From positions 1-30,327 of the forward strand of contig CBCYMI010000038.1 in the NCBI GenBank assembly GCA_965183855.1: a stretch of DNA of 30,327 bases, in the 5' to 3' direction. The translations under genes were made by a program, and so were the position numbers. The notes below the pieces were generated by a model. The model did no database searches, had not been told where the DNA came from, and saw nothing but the letters and a program-made list of their open reading frames with translations. This document shows, piece after piece, positions 1 to 10,091 of the stretch; position 1 is the first letter of the stretch; the number at the start of each line of letters is the position of its first letter. Source of the stretch: CBCYMI01 sp965183855. Lineage in GTDB: Bacteria; Pseudomonadota; Alphaproteobacteria; Caulobacterales; Maricaulaceae.

Positions 1-1
1 G

Positions 2-628
2 CACGCGGATCATTATTTTCGTTTGAAATTAAAAAATGTACAAGAAACATTGAAGAATGAAAATGAAAAGAAAAATTCTTTTGAAGAGAAAGGAAATCAT
101 AGAACAGATAAGAGAAAATTGAAATCTGGAAGAGAAGCAAATGAAAATAATAAACTAAAACCAGTAAAGAGAAAACCTTCTTCTCGATCAAAATCAAATC
201 ATGATTCTAAACAAAAACAAGGAGAAGGTCATAAAACACCTGATCAGCAGCTGCTTATAAAAAAGGAAATGATGACAGGACATCAATCAAATGCGAGTAA
301 GGAGGCACTTGAGATTGTAAAGACAGAAGCAAGTGAATTAGTTTCAGAAATAAAATCCGAAAGCCAAAAAAAGAAACATGCTTCTAAAATACAAAGCGAG
401 AATAAACCTGATAGCAAACAAAAACCGTCTACTATGATTTCTGATATGCAAGCCTGTCATATGGAAAAAATGAATATTCAAAAAAACTCTGAACCTTCTC
501 TTTCGACAAAAGTGCACTCTAAACATAAAAGACAAGTTAAAACATCCTCAAAAACAAGCAAAGAATCCAGTAATCAACTGGTCTCTCAAGAAGATAATAA
601 AGATAAAAAGCATCCTGAATTATTGTGA
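2..628 (+). CDS. DUF4167 domain-containing protein, 3' part (5' end outside the window)
   Basis: The reading frame is open from the left edge to a TGA at 626-628. The first visible residues, H-A-D-H-Y-F-R-L, match the end of the DUF4167 domain, which in this family typically reads like 'ENYLQHAEHYFR'. About 200 residues follow that are rich in Lys, Ser, Glu, Asn and Gln, with no membrane segment and no recognisable domain, so the tail is probably disordered and strongly charged. In many alphaproteobacteria the order is prfA, prmC, DUF4167, clpB; the clpB gene directly downstream fits and strengthens the call. The exact function of the family is not established. A TTG at 23 could be taken as a start, but the conserved residues lie upstream of it, so this is a truncated gene and not a short one. 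Confidence 0.75.
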   Translation, partial: HADHYFRLKLKNVQETLKNENEKKNSFEEKGNHRTDKRKLKSGREANENNKLKPVKRKPSSRSKSNHDSKQKQGEGHKTPDQQLLIKKEMMTGHQSNASKEALEIVKTEASELVSEIKSESQKKKHASKIQSENKPDSKQKPSTMISDMQACHMEKMNIQKNSEPSLSTKVHSKHKRQVKTSSKTSKESSNQLVSQEDNKDKKHPELL

Positions 629-784
629 TTTACCTCTTATAATCATCGTGTAATTGTTTAAAACTATTTTTTATTTAATTTTTTTGGCTAGATTGAAAAA
701 TAAAAAAAAATCCTTATCTCAAGTTTAGAGCCATATATTTTTATATATGTATAAAACGGAATTAGGTCTGAATTGGAATAGAGA

Positions 785-3368
785 ATGGATTTAGCAAATT
801 ATACAGAACGTTCAAGAACCGCTTTGCAAATTGCGCAGTCAATTGCGCTTGCAAGTCAACATCAGCAATTTACGCCTGAGCATATTTTGCAGGCATTGAT
901 TGAAGATCAGGAAGGTCTAACTTTAAACTTGCTTCGTTCATCTGGGGCTCAGTTTGAAACGATCATGAATGATGTCAAAACGAGTTTATCTTCTTTACCT
1001 AAAGTGCAGTCGGATCAAACTCAGATTTATATGGCACAAAAAACAGCAGAAGTGCTTAGAAATGCTGAACAATTAGTCGAAAAAAAATAAAGATAGATTT
1101 GTAACAATAGAACGTTTGCTTCAAGCATTATTAACGACACCTGGAAGTAATCCCAAAAAAATTCTTGAGAAATCAGGTTTAACCAGGCAAAATTTAGACA
1201 AAACCATTGAAGCGTTCAGGCAAGGTAAAAAAGCAGATTCAGAATCCGCAGAAGGGCGCTATGAAGCCTTAAAGAAATATACAGTTGATTTTACTCAATC
1301 TGCAAAAGACGGAAAACTTGATCCAGTCATCGGAAGAGATGAAGAAATAAGACGTACTATTCAGGTTTTATCAAGAAGAACAAAAAACAATCCAGTTTTA
1401 ATTGGTGAACCAGGAGTTGGTAAGACAGCGATTATTGAAGGGCTGGCACAGAGAATTATTAATGGAGACGTTCCTGAATCTCTTTTAAACAAGAGATTAT
1501 TGGCATTAGATCTGGGGGCTTTAATTGCAGGTGCAAAATATCGCGGAGAATTCGAAGAAAGATTGAAATCTGTTCTTTCAGAAGTTCAAAATTCTGAAGG
1601 TGAAATCATCATGTTTATTGATGAAATGCACACATTGGTAGGTGCTGGAAAAACAGATGGTGCAATGGATGCTTCAAATTTGTTAAAGCCAGCATTGGCG
1701 CGTGGAGATTTACATTGTATTGGTGCAACAACCTTAGACGAATATCGTCAATATGTTGAAAAAGATGCCGCTCTTGCGCGTCGTTTCCAGTCTGTTTTCA
1801 TTGATGAACCAAGCATTGATGAAACGATCTCAATTTTAAGAGGGCTGAAAGAAAAATATGAGGTTCATCATGGGATACGGATTTCTGATTCTGCAATTAT
1901 TGCCGCCGCTCAATTATCACATAGATATATTACAGACCGTTTTTTGCCTGATAAAGCAATTGATCTTATTGATGAAGCGGCATCTCGCCTAAAAATGCAG
2001 ATTGATTCTAAACCTGAAGCTTTAGATGAAGTTGATCGTAAACTCATCCAGTTAAAAATTGAAGCAGAGGCTTTAAGAAAAGAAAAAGACCAAGCTTCTC
2101 TGGAGAGGTTAGAAAAACAGAAAAAACACATAGAGGAATTGGAATCAGAATCACAGGAATTATCTACGCGGTGGAAAGCAGAAAAACAAAAATTGGCTCA
2201 AGGTACAAAAATTAAGGAGGAGCTTGACCATATACGTCTTGAACTGGAAAATGCAATTAGAAAAGGAGATTATGAAAAAGCAAGTCAGTTAAAGCATATG
2301 AAAATCCCTGAACTTGAAACAAAAATTAGCCAATATCAAAGTCAGAAAAGCCAATCAATGGTTAATGAAGTTGTCGATTCTCAGCAAATTGCTTCTATTG
2401 TTTCCAAATGGACGGGAATACCTGTTGATAAACTGATTGAAGGAGAAAAAGAAAAGCTCCTTAATATGGAGTCATTTTTGCGTCAAAGAGTGGTTGGTCA
2501 GGAAAAAGGTTTAAGGGTTGTCTCTGATGCTGTTCGTCGGGCAAGGGCAGGGTTAAAAGATCCAAACAAACCTATTGGCTCTTTTCTGTTTTTAGGTCCA
2601 ACAGGAGTTGGAAAAACTGAATTAACGAAGGCGTTAGCTTATTTTTTGTTTGATGATGAATCTGCTATTATTCGAATGGATATGTCAGAATATATGGAGA
2701 AACATTCTGTTGCAAGATTAATTGGAGCTCCTCCTGGTTATGTCGGATATGAAGAAGGTGGAGCTTTAACAGAGGCAGTAAGAAGAAGACCTTATCAGGT
2801 TATTTTATTTGATGAAATAGAAAAAGCACACTCAGATGTTTTTAATGTTTTATTACAAGTGCTGGATGATGGTCGTCTTACGGATGGAAAAGGGCGTACT
2901 GTTGATTTTAAAAATACTTTAATCATTATGACATCCAATCTTGGAGCTCACCATTTAATTGCTCATACAGATCTAACAGAGCATAAAATGAAAGAAATGG
3001 TGATGAAGGAAGTTAGAGCTCATTTCAGACCTGAATTTCTAAACAGAATTGATGAAGTTATTTTATTTTCAAGATTAAAACCAGAAGAAATGGTAGCTAT
3101 TGTTGAGATCCAAATGAAACGAATTTCTACACTATTAGCGGATCGAAATGTTAAAATAGAGATTGATGAGCAGGCAAAGAAATGGCTGGGAGAAAAAGGA
3201 TTTGATCCTATATATGGAGCAAGACCTCTTAAAAGAGTAATCCAGAGTGAATTACAAAATCCATTGGCAACAAAATTCTTAAAAGGGGATATTAAAGAGG
3301 GAGAGAAATTAAATATATCCGTTAAGAATAATGCTTTAACATTAAATGGCTCTCCTTTGAAAGCGTAA
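785..3368 (+). CDS. clpB: ATP-dependent disaggregase ClpB, frame disrupted at about 1080-1088
   Basis: ClpB is the hexameric AAA+ disaggregase that works with DnaK to pull proteins out of aggregates in the cytoplasm. The gene is seen in two frames. Positions 785-1090 encode the start of the N-terminal Clp_N domain and stop at a TAA. The rest continues in the +1 frame from about 1086 to 3368, with no independent start needed. Joined, they give about 860 residues, close to E. coli ClpB (857). Visible parts are Walker A GEPGVGKT (joined residues about 208-214), Walker B with IDEMH, the long charged coiled-coil middle domain, a second Walker A GPTGVGKT, and FDEIEKAH. The break is in a run of eight A (1080-1087); with seven A the protein reads E-K-N-K-D-R-F-V-T-I-E, as the family does. 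A sequencing indel, transcript slippage or a real mutation are all possible. The start has GGAA/GAG upstream. Confidence 0.93.
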
Positions 3369-3458
3369 ATATGTTTGATTTAAGCCTTATATCGTTCGTG
3401 CTGACTATAAGTTTATTTTTTGTATGAAAGTCAATGAAGTAGCTTCTTTGGAAAAAAG

Positions 3459-4853
3459 CTAAAAATTATTTACAAATATAACAGCCTGATCCGAGGCTAG
3501 TTTTTTTCTTAATGCTTCAATTTTAAGACGTTCAAGATCAAACATCTTTTTTTCTTTAGAATTAAGTTTATGACCTAAAGGAGCTCTTATTTTTAAGGGA
3601 TTAACGGCTTTGTTTTTATAATGAATTTCATAGTGTAGATGTGGTCCAGTTGAACGTCCAGTTGAGCCAACATAACCAATAATTTGCCCTTGAGAAACAC
3701 GACTGGACGATTTTAAGCGACGTGCAAAACGAGAAAGGTGAGCGTAAGCCGTTTTATATTGATTGGCATGTTTGATTCTAATATATTTACCATAACCTCC
3801 ATAATATCCAATTTTTTCAATAATTCCTTTTCCAGCCGCAAAAACAGGTGTACCTGATGGAGCACCAAAATCAACGCCTTTATGCTGCCTTGTATAGCCA
3901 AGAATTGGATGTTTTCTTCTTCCAAATCTTGACGTTAATCGTGCTCCATTAATAGGTGTTTTCATTAGAAATTTACGGGCACTATTTCCATTCAGATCAT
4001 AATATCCAACATGATTTTTGCTGGATTTAAAATACCAATATGGCATTGTTTTGTTTCTAGATTTAAGCATGGAATAAAGTAATTTCCCAGTTTTAATGAT
4101 TTTACCTGAGTGGTTAACATATCGCTCAAAGACAAGTTCAAATTCATCTCCTTTATGAATCTCTCTTTGAAAATCAACACTATATGCATAAAGATTAGCA
4201 AATTGTACAATAATATTATCTGTTGCTCCTTTGTTTAAGGAGTCTAGATAGAAACTATTTTCTATTCGACCTTTAACAACAGCAATTTCTTTTTTTAACT
4301 CAATAGATAAATTCCGTGCATTAAAATGATCCTTATAGGTTCGAGTAACGATCAAGCTTTGATCTGGGTGTGTTTTTGTTGTTATGCCAATAAGCTGTTT
4401 TTTTTGTTGGGTCATATATAAAAACAAAACTTGACCAATACGCAATTCTCTTGGATCATAAACGGATTTAATAGATTGTAATACAGATTGGATATCATTT
4501 TCTTTAATTTTTTCTTTCCTGAGTCGTCCAGCTAATGTATCTCCCGATTTTATCTTTAGAGATTTGACAATAATGTCTTTAATCTTGGATTGATTAAATT
4601 CAGAAAAAATAGATGTATAATCACGAGAAGCTGGATAATACACGCTAGGAGGAAATAAGAGTGCATTATGATGATTAATGGGTTCTTTTACAGACAAGAT
4701 CGATTTGGATTGATCAACGGGTATGTGTACATCTGCATATACAGCCTGATGAATATTTGGAATTAGAAAGACTAAAAATATTTGTATTAAACATGAAAAT
4801 AGAAGTAAAAACGTTTGGTCATTTATTTGACAATTCAAGCTTTTTGATAACAT
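3459..4853 (-). CDS. M23 family peptidoglycan metalloendopeptidase with LysM-like segment
   Basis: This is a predicted periplasmic zinc endopeptidase that cuts peptidoglycan cross-links, in the MepM/Csd3 style. The start chosen at 4853 gives a short basic N-terminus followed by a hydrophobic signal segment (about residues 12-34) and has an AAGGA upstream. An earlier in-frame ATG at 4901 adds 16 residues and lacks a ribosome binding site. A 'KIKSGDTLAGRL' segment near residue 100 resembles a LysM/OapA-type sugar-binding motif. The C-terminal M23 domain carries H-K-G-V-D (His324, Asp328), Y-A-H-L (His372) and H-L-H (His405 and His407), the zinc and catalytic positions of the family. It is divergent from ydbH, with a 282-base gap holding a 12-base palindrome. 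The stop codon overlaps a small stem-loop (3440-3461). Confidence 0.85.
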   Translation of the reverse strand: MLSKSLNCQINDQTFLLLFSCLIQIFLVFLIPNIHQAVYADVHIPVDQSKSILSVKEPINHHNALLFPPSVYYPASRDYTSIFSEFNQSKIKDIIVKSLKIKSGDTLAGRLRKEKIKENDIQSVLQSIKSVYDPRELRIGQVLFLYMTQQKKQLIGITTKTHPDQSLIVTRTYKDHFNARNLSIELKKEIAVVKGRIENSFYLDSLNKGATDNIIVQFANLYAYSVDFQREIHKGDEFELVFERYVNHSGKIIKTGKLLYSMLKSRNKTMPYWYFKSSKNHVGYYDLNGNSARKFLMKTPINGARLTSRFGRRKHPILGYTRQHKGVDFGAPSGTPVFAAGKGIIEKIGYYGGYGKYIRIKHANQYKTAYAHLSRFARRLKSSSRVSQGQIIGYVGSTGRSTGPHLHYEIHYKNKAVNPLKIRAPLGHKLNSKEKKMFDLERLKIEALRKKLASDQAVIFVNNF

Positions 4854-5135
4854 GATTGGTTTGATTTCCTTAAATATTGATGTTTTATGCTCTAATATCA
4901 CATTTTAATTGTATATATATAAATCGTAAAAAGAATGAATACAAACTCATTTTTTATGAAAAAATGTTAATTTTATTCCATTTATGATATTTGGCTAATA
5001 TTAGCTTTTTGAGTCTATATCTTCAATAGGGAAGCTCTATGATATTACAGATCCAGGATAATTAAAGCGTTATATGACCAGTTAGATAAACAATTTAAAA
5101 ATGTTAGGTATAATAGGTAATGGAAATTTGAATAT
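4854..5135. promoter_or_regulatory. Divergent promoter region between the M23 gene and ydbH
   Basis: A 282-base AT-rich gap. A perfect 12-base palindrome, GCTAATATTAGC, lies at 4994-5005 and is followed by five T and then GAGTC (5011-5015, a GANTC site). A -10-like TATAAT sits at 5107-5112, about 24 bases before the ydbH ATG, within GTTAGGTATAAT. A closely similar GTTAGGGTATAAT occurs at 8588-8600, in the gap before ynbE. The palindrome is a plausible operator, but this is inference. Confidence 0.35.
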
Positions 5136-8100
5136 ATGGAAGATTTGCAGCAATCAAAAATAGAAAAAGAAAATAAAAAAAAATACAATTATAACCCATT
5201 CTTCATCGGTTTGATTTGTATCAGTATTTTTATTTTTCTTCTGATTCTATTTAGAAAGCCAGTTTTTATTTTTTTTGTTCAATCTTATTTTAAAGCACAA
5301 TCTGTTGACGCTGTTTTTGATATTGAAACGTTGAATTTAACGGAATTAGAAATAAACAATTTGAAATTAAGTTATCAGAACCAACCAATTTTGAAAATTC
5401 AGTCTATAAAAGCTAACTATCATTTAAGCAAGCTTTTGAAAGGCAAGCTAAATCAGGTTGAAATTGGTAAATCTTTTGCTTACTTTGTTTTTGAAGAGGG
5501 TAAAATTGGTCTTAAAAATCAGATAGGGAAGATGAAATCAGGAAAACAAAATAAAAAGCTTGGTACAGGGTTGCCAGATAAGCTTTTAATCAAAAACATG
5601 CATGTTCTTCTTGATTTTAATCATTATAATCTTGAGTTTAACCTATCAGGAAAAATAGAATATCAAACAAAAGCAGATATAGATATCACACTTATTTCAT
5701 CTTCTTCTAAAAATGCTCTTTTTTCAGGTCATTCAGAAGCTAGTGTAAAGATAGATTGGCATAATGGTGATGCTCAAAAAAAAGAAACATTCATAATTGA
5801 AACAAATTTAATAGCAGATCAATTGGTTTATGAAGGGATGAAAATCAAAGATTTAGATTTCGTGTATTCTTTACAAGGAAAAACGGAGTTTCTTAAAGGT
5901 AATAATTTAACAGATTTTTCATTGACAGATTTTTCAAAATTAGGTGGAAAATTTCAGCTTGGTTTTAATCATTTTGAAATTTTAGATCAAAAGCAGAAAT
6001 CTTTATTTGATGCATTTAATCAGGATTTGTTTGGTCTTTTTATGAAAGAAACACAAGCGCAACATCAAATAAACTATCATGACTATTTGGAACCTTTATA
6101 TTCTTATTTAATTACAACCCCTATTGAAAAAGGATATTTAGAATTTGAATATCAGATTAAGGATCAAATTATTTTTGTAAATGCTTTAAAAGAGAATAAA
6201 GCAAATGGGGTTAATGTAGATGATACCAATCAGGATTTGCTTGCAGGCTTGAAATTTAAAACAGGGGGAAGACTTGTGTTTACAGGAGTGCAAACACAAG
6301 CTTTGCTAAGCTATGATTTAAAGAGAAAACAAGTACGTGTTTTTGGTCATATATCAATGAATACCCCGTTTTTGAAGACAGATATCAAAACCATAGATTG
6401 TCGTATTAATTGGAGAATAAAAAATTCCATATTTATTTTAGAGAGCGTTCAGTATCAGAATGTGAAGACTGTGCTGAACTTAAAAGGCAAAGGTAAAACA
6501 GGCTTTCAATTTGATACAGAAAATGTTGATATTAACTATCATCGAAAAGGACAGATTATAAATGTTGAAATTCATCAAGGAGAGTTTCAGCTGACAGGTC
6601 CAATTCCTGGAGGGTATGTATATGATGCGAGCTTGAAGACAGGTATTGAGCTGGAATATACGCCTGATTTGATTGTTATTGATCATTCAGAGCCAATCTG
6701 GATTGAAGTTAAAACACTTCATTGGCAGGATTTGATCTTGAAATATTTTGATATGAAAATTGTACCAAACAAGAAAAATCTGTTTTTAAACTGCCCCCTA
6801 TCTGCTTGTCATGCAAATAAGATAAATGTATATTTTGATATAAAATCTCTAGATTTTTCTTTATGGATGAAACAATTAGAGTTAAACCAGGTTCACTTTG
6901 ATGGGATGTCTAGCTTAACTATTCAAAATGGTGCTTTAAATGTATCCAGCCATCAAGAATCAAACATAACATTATCTTCTTTGTATACGCCTTCTTTTGA
7001 AGTTAGGAAATTGATATTAAGCCTTAGAAAAAATATGGAAACAAGTATTGCTCTTGATCAGAGACGGATCTCAGAGTTTAAAATGCCTGTAAATACTTTA
7101 TCAATTAAGAAAATTTTACCTGTTGAACAAGAATCTGAAAATATGAAATTTATCATTTCTGATTTTGAAATGAAACAAGGAAATATTCAAATTGATCAAA
7201 AAAAGATTGGAAAAATCAAGATTAAAGCCTTTAAATTTGTAGTTAATCATTCCAGGTTGGATGCGATCTTCGATTCTAGAAATTCTATAGTAAATTTCAC
7301 ATATATCCCTGCAATAAAAAACTGGAATATAGATGCATTGATTGGTCAAGGATGGGCTAAAGAGAGGACAAAAAATCTTGTTTTAAACATATTGGACTTA
7401 GAATTAAAAGGGAAATATTTAGATCGTAAGCTAGCAGAATTTGACCTGAATAATTTTCTGGTAAATGAACTAAATTATGACCTTAAGCTTGTTTCTAAAT
7501 TGGAAAATCCCCTGTTTTCTCCCATGAAAATAAAGGGAAAAGGGAGATTTAAAAAGAAAAGGGCTAGATTTGAGTTTGATGTGTTAACAGATCAAGAATC
7601 GGTTTTGCTTTCAAATGTTAATCTTTTTCATAATTTAAATTTAAAATCTGGATCTGCAAAGATAATTGCGGAAGAAATAAAATTTAATCCAACAGGATTA
7701 CAACCCAGAGATGTTTTACCTGACTTAATAGGAAAAATGGTTGATGTAAAAGGGTTGGTAAAAGGAAGTTTTTCTTTTAACTGGTCCCAAAACAGTCAGA
7801 TATATTCTTCTGGTTGGTTGGAATTGAAAGATATTCAAATGTCTTTATTGTTAGGAAAAATAGTTGGATTATCATCAAAGATGGAATTTTCAAGTCTTTT
7901 TCCGCTTACAAGTAAAGAGGATCAACAGATCAGGATTGATGAAGTAGATATGGTGTTTCCGTTTGAAGATATTAATATATTATGGGATATTCAGAAAAAT
8001 AAGTTCCACTTGAAAAAGGCGTATTGGCCTTTTTCAGGAGGAGAAATAGGCATTGCTCCATTTGAATATCATTTTGGGGATTCATTATTTCATATTAAAG

Positions 8101-8549
8101 CTTATTTTAATAGTGTTGATTTAACTCAGATGATGAAATTAATAAAGAGAGATGATCTGTCTGTTACAGGAAAAATAAAAGGAAATTTGCCTATTATTAT
8201 CAACCAGGATCGAATCTTAATTGATAAGGGGAAATTTATTTCTGTTGAGCCTGGAATTTTAAATTACCAGACAGACAAATTAAATTCAGCAACAGGAGAG
8301 GTAAAAACAGTTTTTGATTTACTTGAAAATTTTCAATATAATTTAATGGAAGGAACGCTAAAGGGGGATATAAATAATGTTATGATTGCTAATATTCACT
8401 TAAAAGGCAGAAATCCTGACGTTTTTTATGGATCTGAAGTAAATTTTAACATTAATTTAGAAGCAAACCCTTACCAATTAATACAAGGAGCAAAAATAGG
8501 ATCAAACCTTAAAACTAGCCTTGAACCTGTAGAGAAAAACTCTGATTAA
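5136..8549 (+). CDS. ydbH: YdbH-like AsmA-type intermembrane lipid transport protein
   Basis: This is a 1137-residue protein with one membrane anchor near the N-terminus (about residues 22-45) preceded by a Lys/Glu-rich cytoplasmic stub. The rest is a long run of alternating polar and hydrophobic beta-strand-like sequence with no catalytic motif. That layout is typical of AsmA-like bridge proteins (TamB, YhdP, YdbH), which span the periplasm and move phospholipids to the outer membrane. The choice of YdbH over the others rests mainly on the two genes that follow, a YnbE-like lipoprotein and a YdbL-like periplasmic protein, which is the E. coli ydbH-ynbE-ydbL order. The frame is intact over 3.4 kb, which matters because three other genes here are broken. 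It is longer than E. coli YdbH. The ribosome binding site is weak (GGAAA). The stop codon lies in a small palindrome (8544-8557). Confidence 0.8.
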   Translation: MEDLQQSKIEKENKKKYNYNPFFIGLICISIFIFLLILFRKPVFIFFVQSYFKAQSVDAVFDIETLNLTELEINNLKLSYQNQPILKIQSIKANYHLSKLLKGKLNQVEIGKSFAYFVFEEGKIGLKNQIGKMKSGKQNKKLGTGLPDKLLIKNMHVLLDFNHYNLEFNLSGKIEYQTKADIDITLISSSSKNALFSGHSEASVKIDWHNGDAQKKETFIIETNLIADQLVYEGMKIKDLDFVYSLQGKTEFLKGNNLTDFSLTDFSKLGGKFQLGFNHFEILDQKQKSLFDAFNQDLFGLFMKETQAQHQINYHDYLEPLYSYLITTPIEKGYLEFEYQIKDQIIFVNALKENKANGVNVDDTNQDLLAGLKFKTGGRLVFTGVQTQALLSYDLKRKQVRVFGHISMNTPFLKTDIKTIDCRINWRIKNSIFILESVQYQNVKTVLNLKGKGKTGFQFDTENVDINYHRKGQIINVEIHQGEFQLTGPIPGGYVYDASLKTGIELEYTPDLIVIDHSEPIWIEVKTLHWQDLILKYFDMKIVPNKKNLFLNCPLSACHANKINVYFDIKSLDFSLWMKQLELNQVHFDGMSSLTIQNGALNVSSHQESNITLSSLYTPSFEVRKLILSLRKNMETSIALDQRRISEFKMPVNTLSIKKILPVEQESENMKFIISDFEMKQGNIQIDQKKIGKIKIKAFKFVVNHSRLDAIFDSRNSIVNFTYIPAIKNWNIDALIGQGWAKERTKNLVLNILDLELKGKYLDRKLAEFDLNNFLVNELNYDLKLVSKLENPLFSPMKIKGKGRFKKKRARFEFDVLTDQESVLLSNVNLFHNLNLKSGSAKIIAEEIKFNPTGLQPRDVLPDLIGKMVDVKGLVKGSFSFNWSQNSQIYSSGWLELKDIQMSLLLGKIVGLSSKMEFSSLFPLTSKEDQQIRIDEVDMVFPFEDINILWDIQKNKFHLKKAYWPFSGGEIGIAPFEYHFGDSLFHIKAYFNSVDLTQMMKLIKRDDLSVTGKIKGNLPIIINQDRILIDKGKFISVEPGILNYQTDKLNSATGEVKTVFDLLENFQYNLMEGTLKGDINNVMIANIHLKGRNPDVFYGSEVNFNINLEANPYQLIQGAKIGSNLKTSLEPVEKNSD

Positions 8550-8709
8550 TGTTAATCTTGTATTCAATATTTTTAAGGCATAAGAACGTTAGGGTATAAT
8601 AATTATGACGTTTATAAAATTAATTTGTAAATGAAAATAACTTCTTAAAGATTATATCCATAATAGAAAATACTGGAAACGAACCCTGAAAAAGGAATAT
8701 GGTATTATT

Positions 8710-8904
8710 ATGAAAAAGATTCAATCTATGATGATGCTAATGGCGAGTATGGTTTTAATATTTGCATGTACACCTACTGTAAAAATTCAAGCGCCTGATA
8801 AGCCGATAGAGGTTAATTTAAATGTCAAAATAGACCAAGAAGTAAGAGTTAAGTTAGATAAGGATGTTGAAGATATTATCTCCAATAATCCTGATATATT
8901 TTAA
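8710..8904 (+). CDS. ynbE: YnbE-like outer-membrane lipoprotein
   Basis: A 64-residue precursor with a basic start (MKK), a hydrophobic stretch and a lipobox ending I-F-A-C (Cys20), so it should be lipidated and sorted to the outer membrane. After the Cys the pattern P-x-V-x-I-x-A-P, then I-E-V-N-L-N-V-K-I and V-K-L-D-K-D-V-E, matches the YnbE family closely by eye. In E. coli YnbE is the outer-membrane partner of YdbH and completes the intermembrane bridge. It follows ydbH by 160 bases and precedes ydbL by 100, so this is a gene set but not a tightly packed operon; an own promoter is possible (TATAAT-like sequence at 8595-8600). AAGGA lies about 13 bases before the ATG. Confidence 0.85.
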   Translation: MKKIQSMMMLMASMVLIFACTPTVKIQAPDKPIEVNLNVKIDQEVRVKLDKDVEDIISNNPDIF

Positions 8905-9004
8905 AATAGTTTCCAGATTATTAGGAGATCATAATGTGTTTTAGTTATAATCTCACAACATATAGAAAAAGTTTTGCTCCAATTTGCTCGTGAAGGATAT
9001 AATT

Positions 9005-9364
9005 ATGAAATTTCTAAAAATGATATTATTCTTTTTTCTTTGTGCTGCATTTCCTTTAACCTTTGTATTTAATGGATTTTCTTCAGATAGCATAGAGATA
9101 GTTAATCAGGCCAAGAAAAATGGAATTATAGGAGAAAAACCTGATGGTTATTTAGGAATGATAGACATAAATACTCCCCAGAAAATTCAGTCAGCAATGG
9201 AGGAGATTAATATCAAACGTAAATCCGTATATATGGATTTGGCCAAACAGCAAAAAGTTTCTCTAGATGTTGTTTCAGCATTAACAGGAGAGAAGCTGAT
9301 ATCTAACTTACCTGCTGGACATTATTATTATAATGTTCAATTACAAAAATGGGTAAAGAAGTAA
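9005..9364 (+). CDS. ydbL: YdbL-like periplasmic protein (DUF1318)
   Basis: A 119-residue protein with a clear signal peptide: MKFLK followed by a Phe/Leu-rich core and a cut near residues 25-29. The mature part holds the features of the YdbL/DUF1318 family: a 'GxIGExPDGYLG' segment, an 'IN-x-KRKxxYxxLA' helix, and a C-terminal 'P-x-GxYYxNxxxxWxxK' end. In E. coli YdbL modulates the YdbH-YnbE bridge from the periplasm. The ATG at 9005 is preferred over an in-frame start at 8984 because GAAGGAT lies about 8 bases upstream of it and because it gives the signal peptide directly. Confidence 0.85.
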   Translation: MKFLKMILFFFLCAAFPLTFVFNGFSSDSIEIVNQAKKNGIIGEKPDGYLGMIDINTPQKIQSAMEEINIKRKSVYMDLAKQQKVSLDVVSALTGEKLISNLPAGHYYYNVQLQKWVKK

Positions 9365-9452
9365 ATTAATATTTGATTTTAATCATTCTATTGTGACATT
9401 ATGTATTTTTACTGGTTTAGGGTAATAATATATTGTTATTAGGGAGATTTTT

Positions 9453-10091
9453 GTGCTGAAACCATTGGAATTATCCAATCTCTTATCTTCTAAAATTTGT
9501 CATGATTTAATTAATCCGGTGAGCGCTCTTAATAGTGCAATTGATGTGTTAGAAGACCCCGATGCAGAAGAAATTCATGAAGACGCACTTAACCTTGTTA
9601 AGACAAGTGCAAGGCAGGCTTCTTCTAAATTAAAATTCTTTCGAATTGCTTTTGGGGAAGGCAAATCTGGAAGTATGGAATTATCTGAAATTATCAATTT
9701 GGTTGAAGATGCTTTTAAAACACGAAGACTATCTTTTGAATGGAAAAATTTAAAAGAGAATTATGAGAAAAGTATTGCAAAAATCATTTTAAACCAATGC
9801 TTTCTTGCTTCTGGTTTTCTCCCAAGAGGGGGAAGTGTGATTATTTCTGATGAAAGTGTTACAAGAAATGATATTGTCATTATGGGGGTATGTTGTGGGA
9901 AAAAAGCAAAGATAGAACCAATTGTTCAATCAATATTGGAACAAGAAAAATATGATCGATCTGACTTGTATTCCCGTACAATTTTAGCTTATTTTTTTGT
10001 AGATTTCATTAACAGTCTCAAAGGGCATATTACACTTTTTAATTCAGTCGATGAAGAGCAAGTAAAGTTTTCTTCGTGTATTCCAGTCTAG
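9453..10091 (+). CDS. chpT: ChpT-like histidine phosphotransferase
   Basis: ChpT carries phosphate from the hybrid kinase CckA to CtrA and CpdR in alphaproteobacterial cell-cycle control. The 212-residue product begins with the dimerisation helix carrying the phosphorylated His in I-C-H-D-L-I-N-P-V (His17), as in the HPTransfase/ChpT family. A second helix ends with 'LKFFRIAFG', and a degenerate kinase-like C-terminal domain contains 'LPRGG' (about residues 124-128). The start is GTG with AGGGAG six to seven bases upstream. Placement 670 bases from ctrA, its phosphorylation target, supports the call. The length is normal and no key residue is missing. Confidence 0.88.
   Translation: MLKPLELSNLLSSKICHDLINPVSALNSAIDVLEDPDAEEIHEDALNLVKTSARQASSKLKFFRIAFGEGKSGSMELSEIINLVEDAFKTRRLSFEWKNLKENYEKSIAKIILNQCFLASGFLPRGGSVIISDESVTRNDIVIMGVCCGKKAKIEPIVQSILEQEKYDRSDLYSRTILAYFFVDFINSLKGHITLFNSVDEEQVKFSSCIPV

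Noticed and set aside
3440..3461. Stem-loop TAGCTT/AAGCTA at the clpB/M23 junction as a terminator
   Set aside because: No T-run follows on either strand, and the stem overlaps the M23 stop codon.
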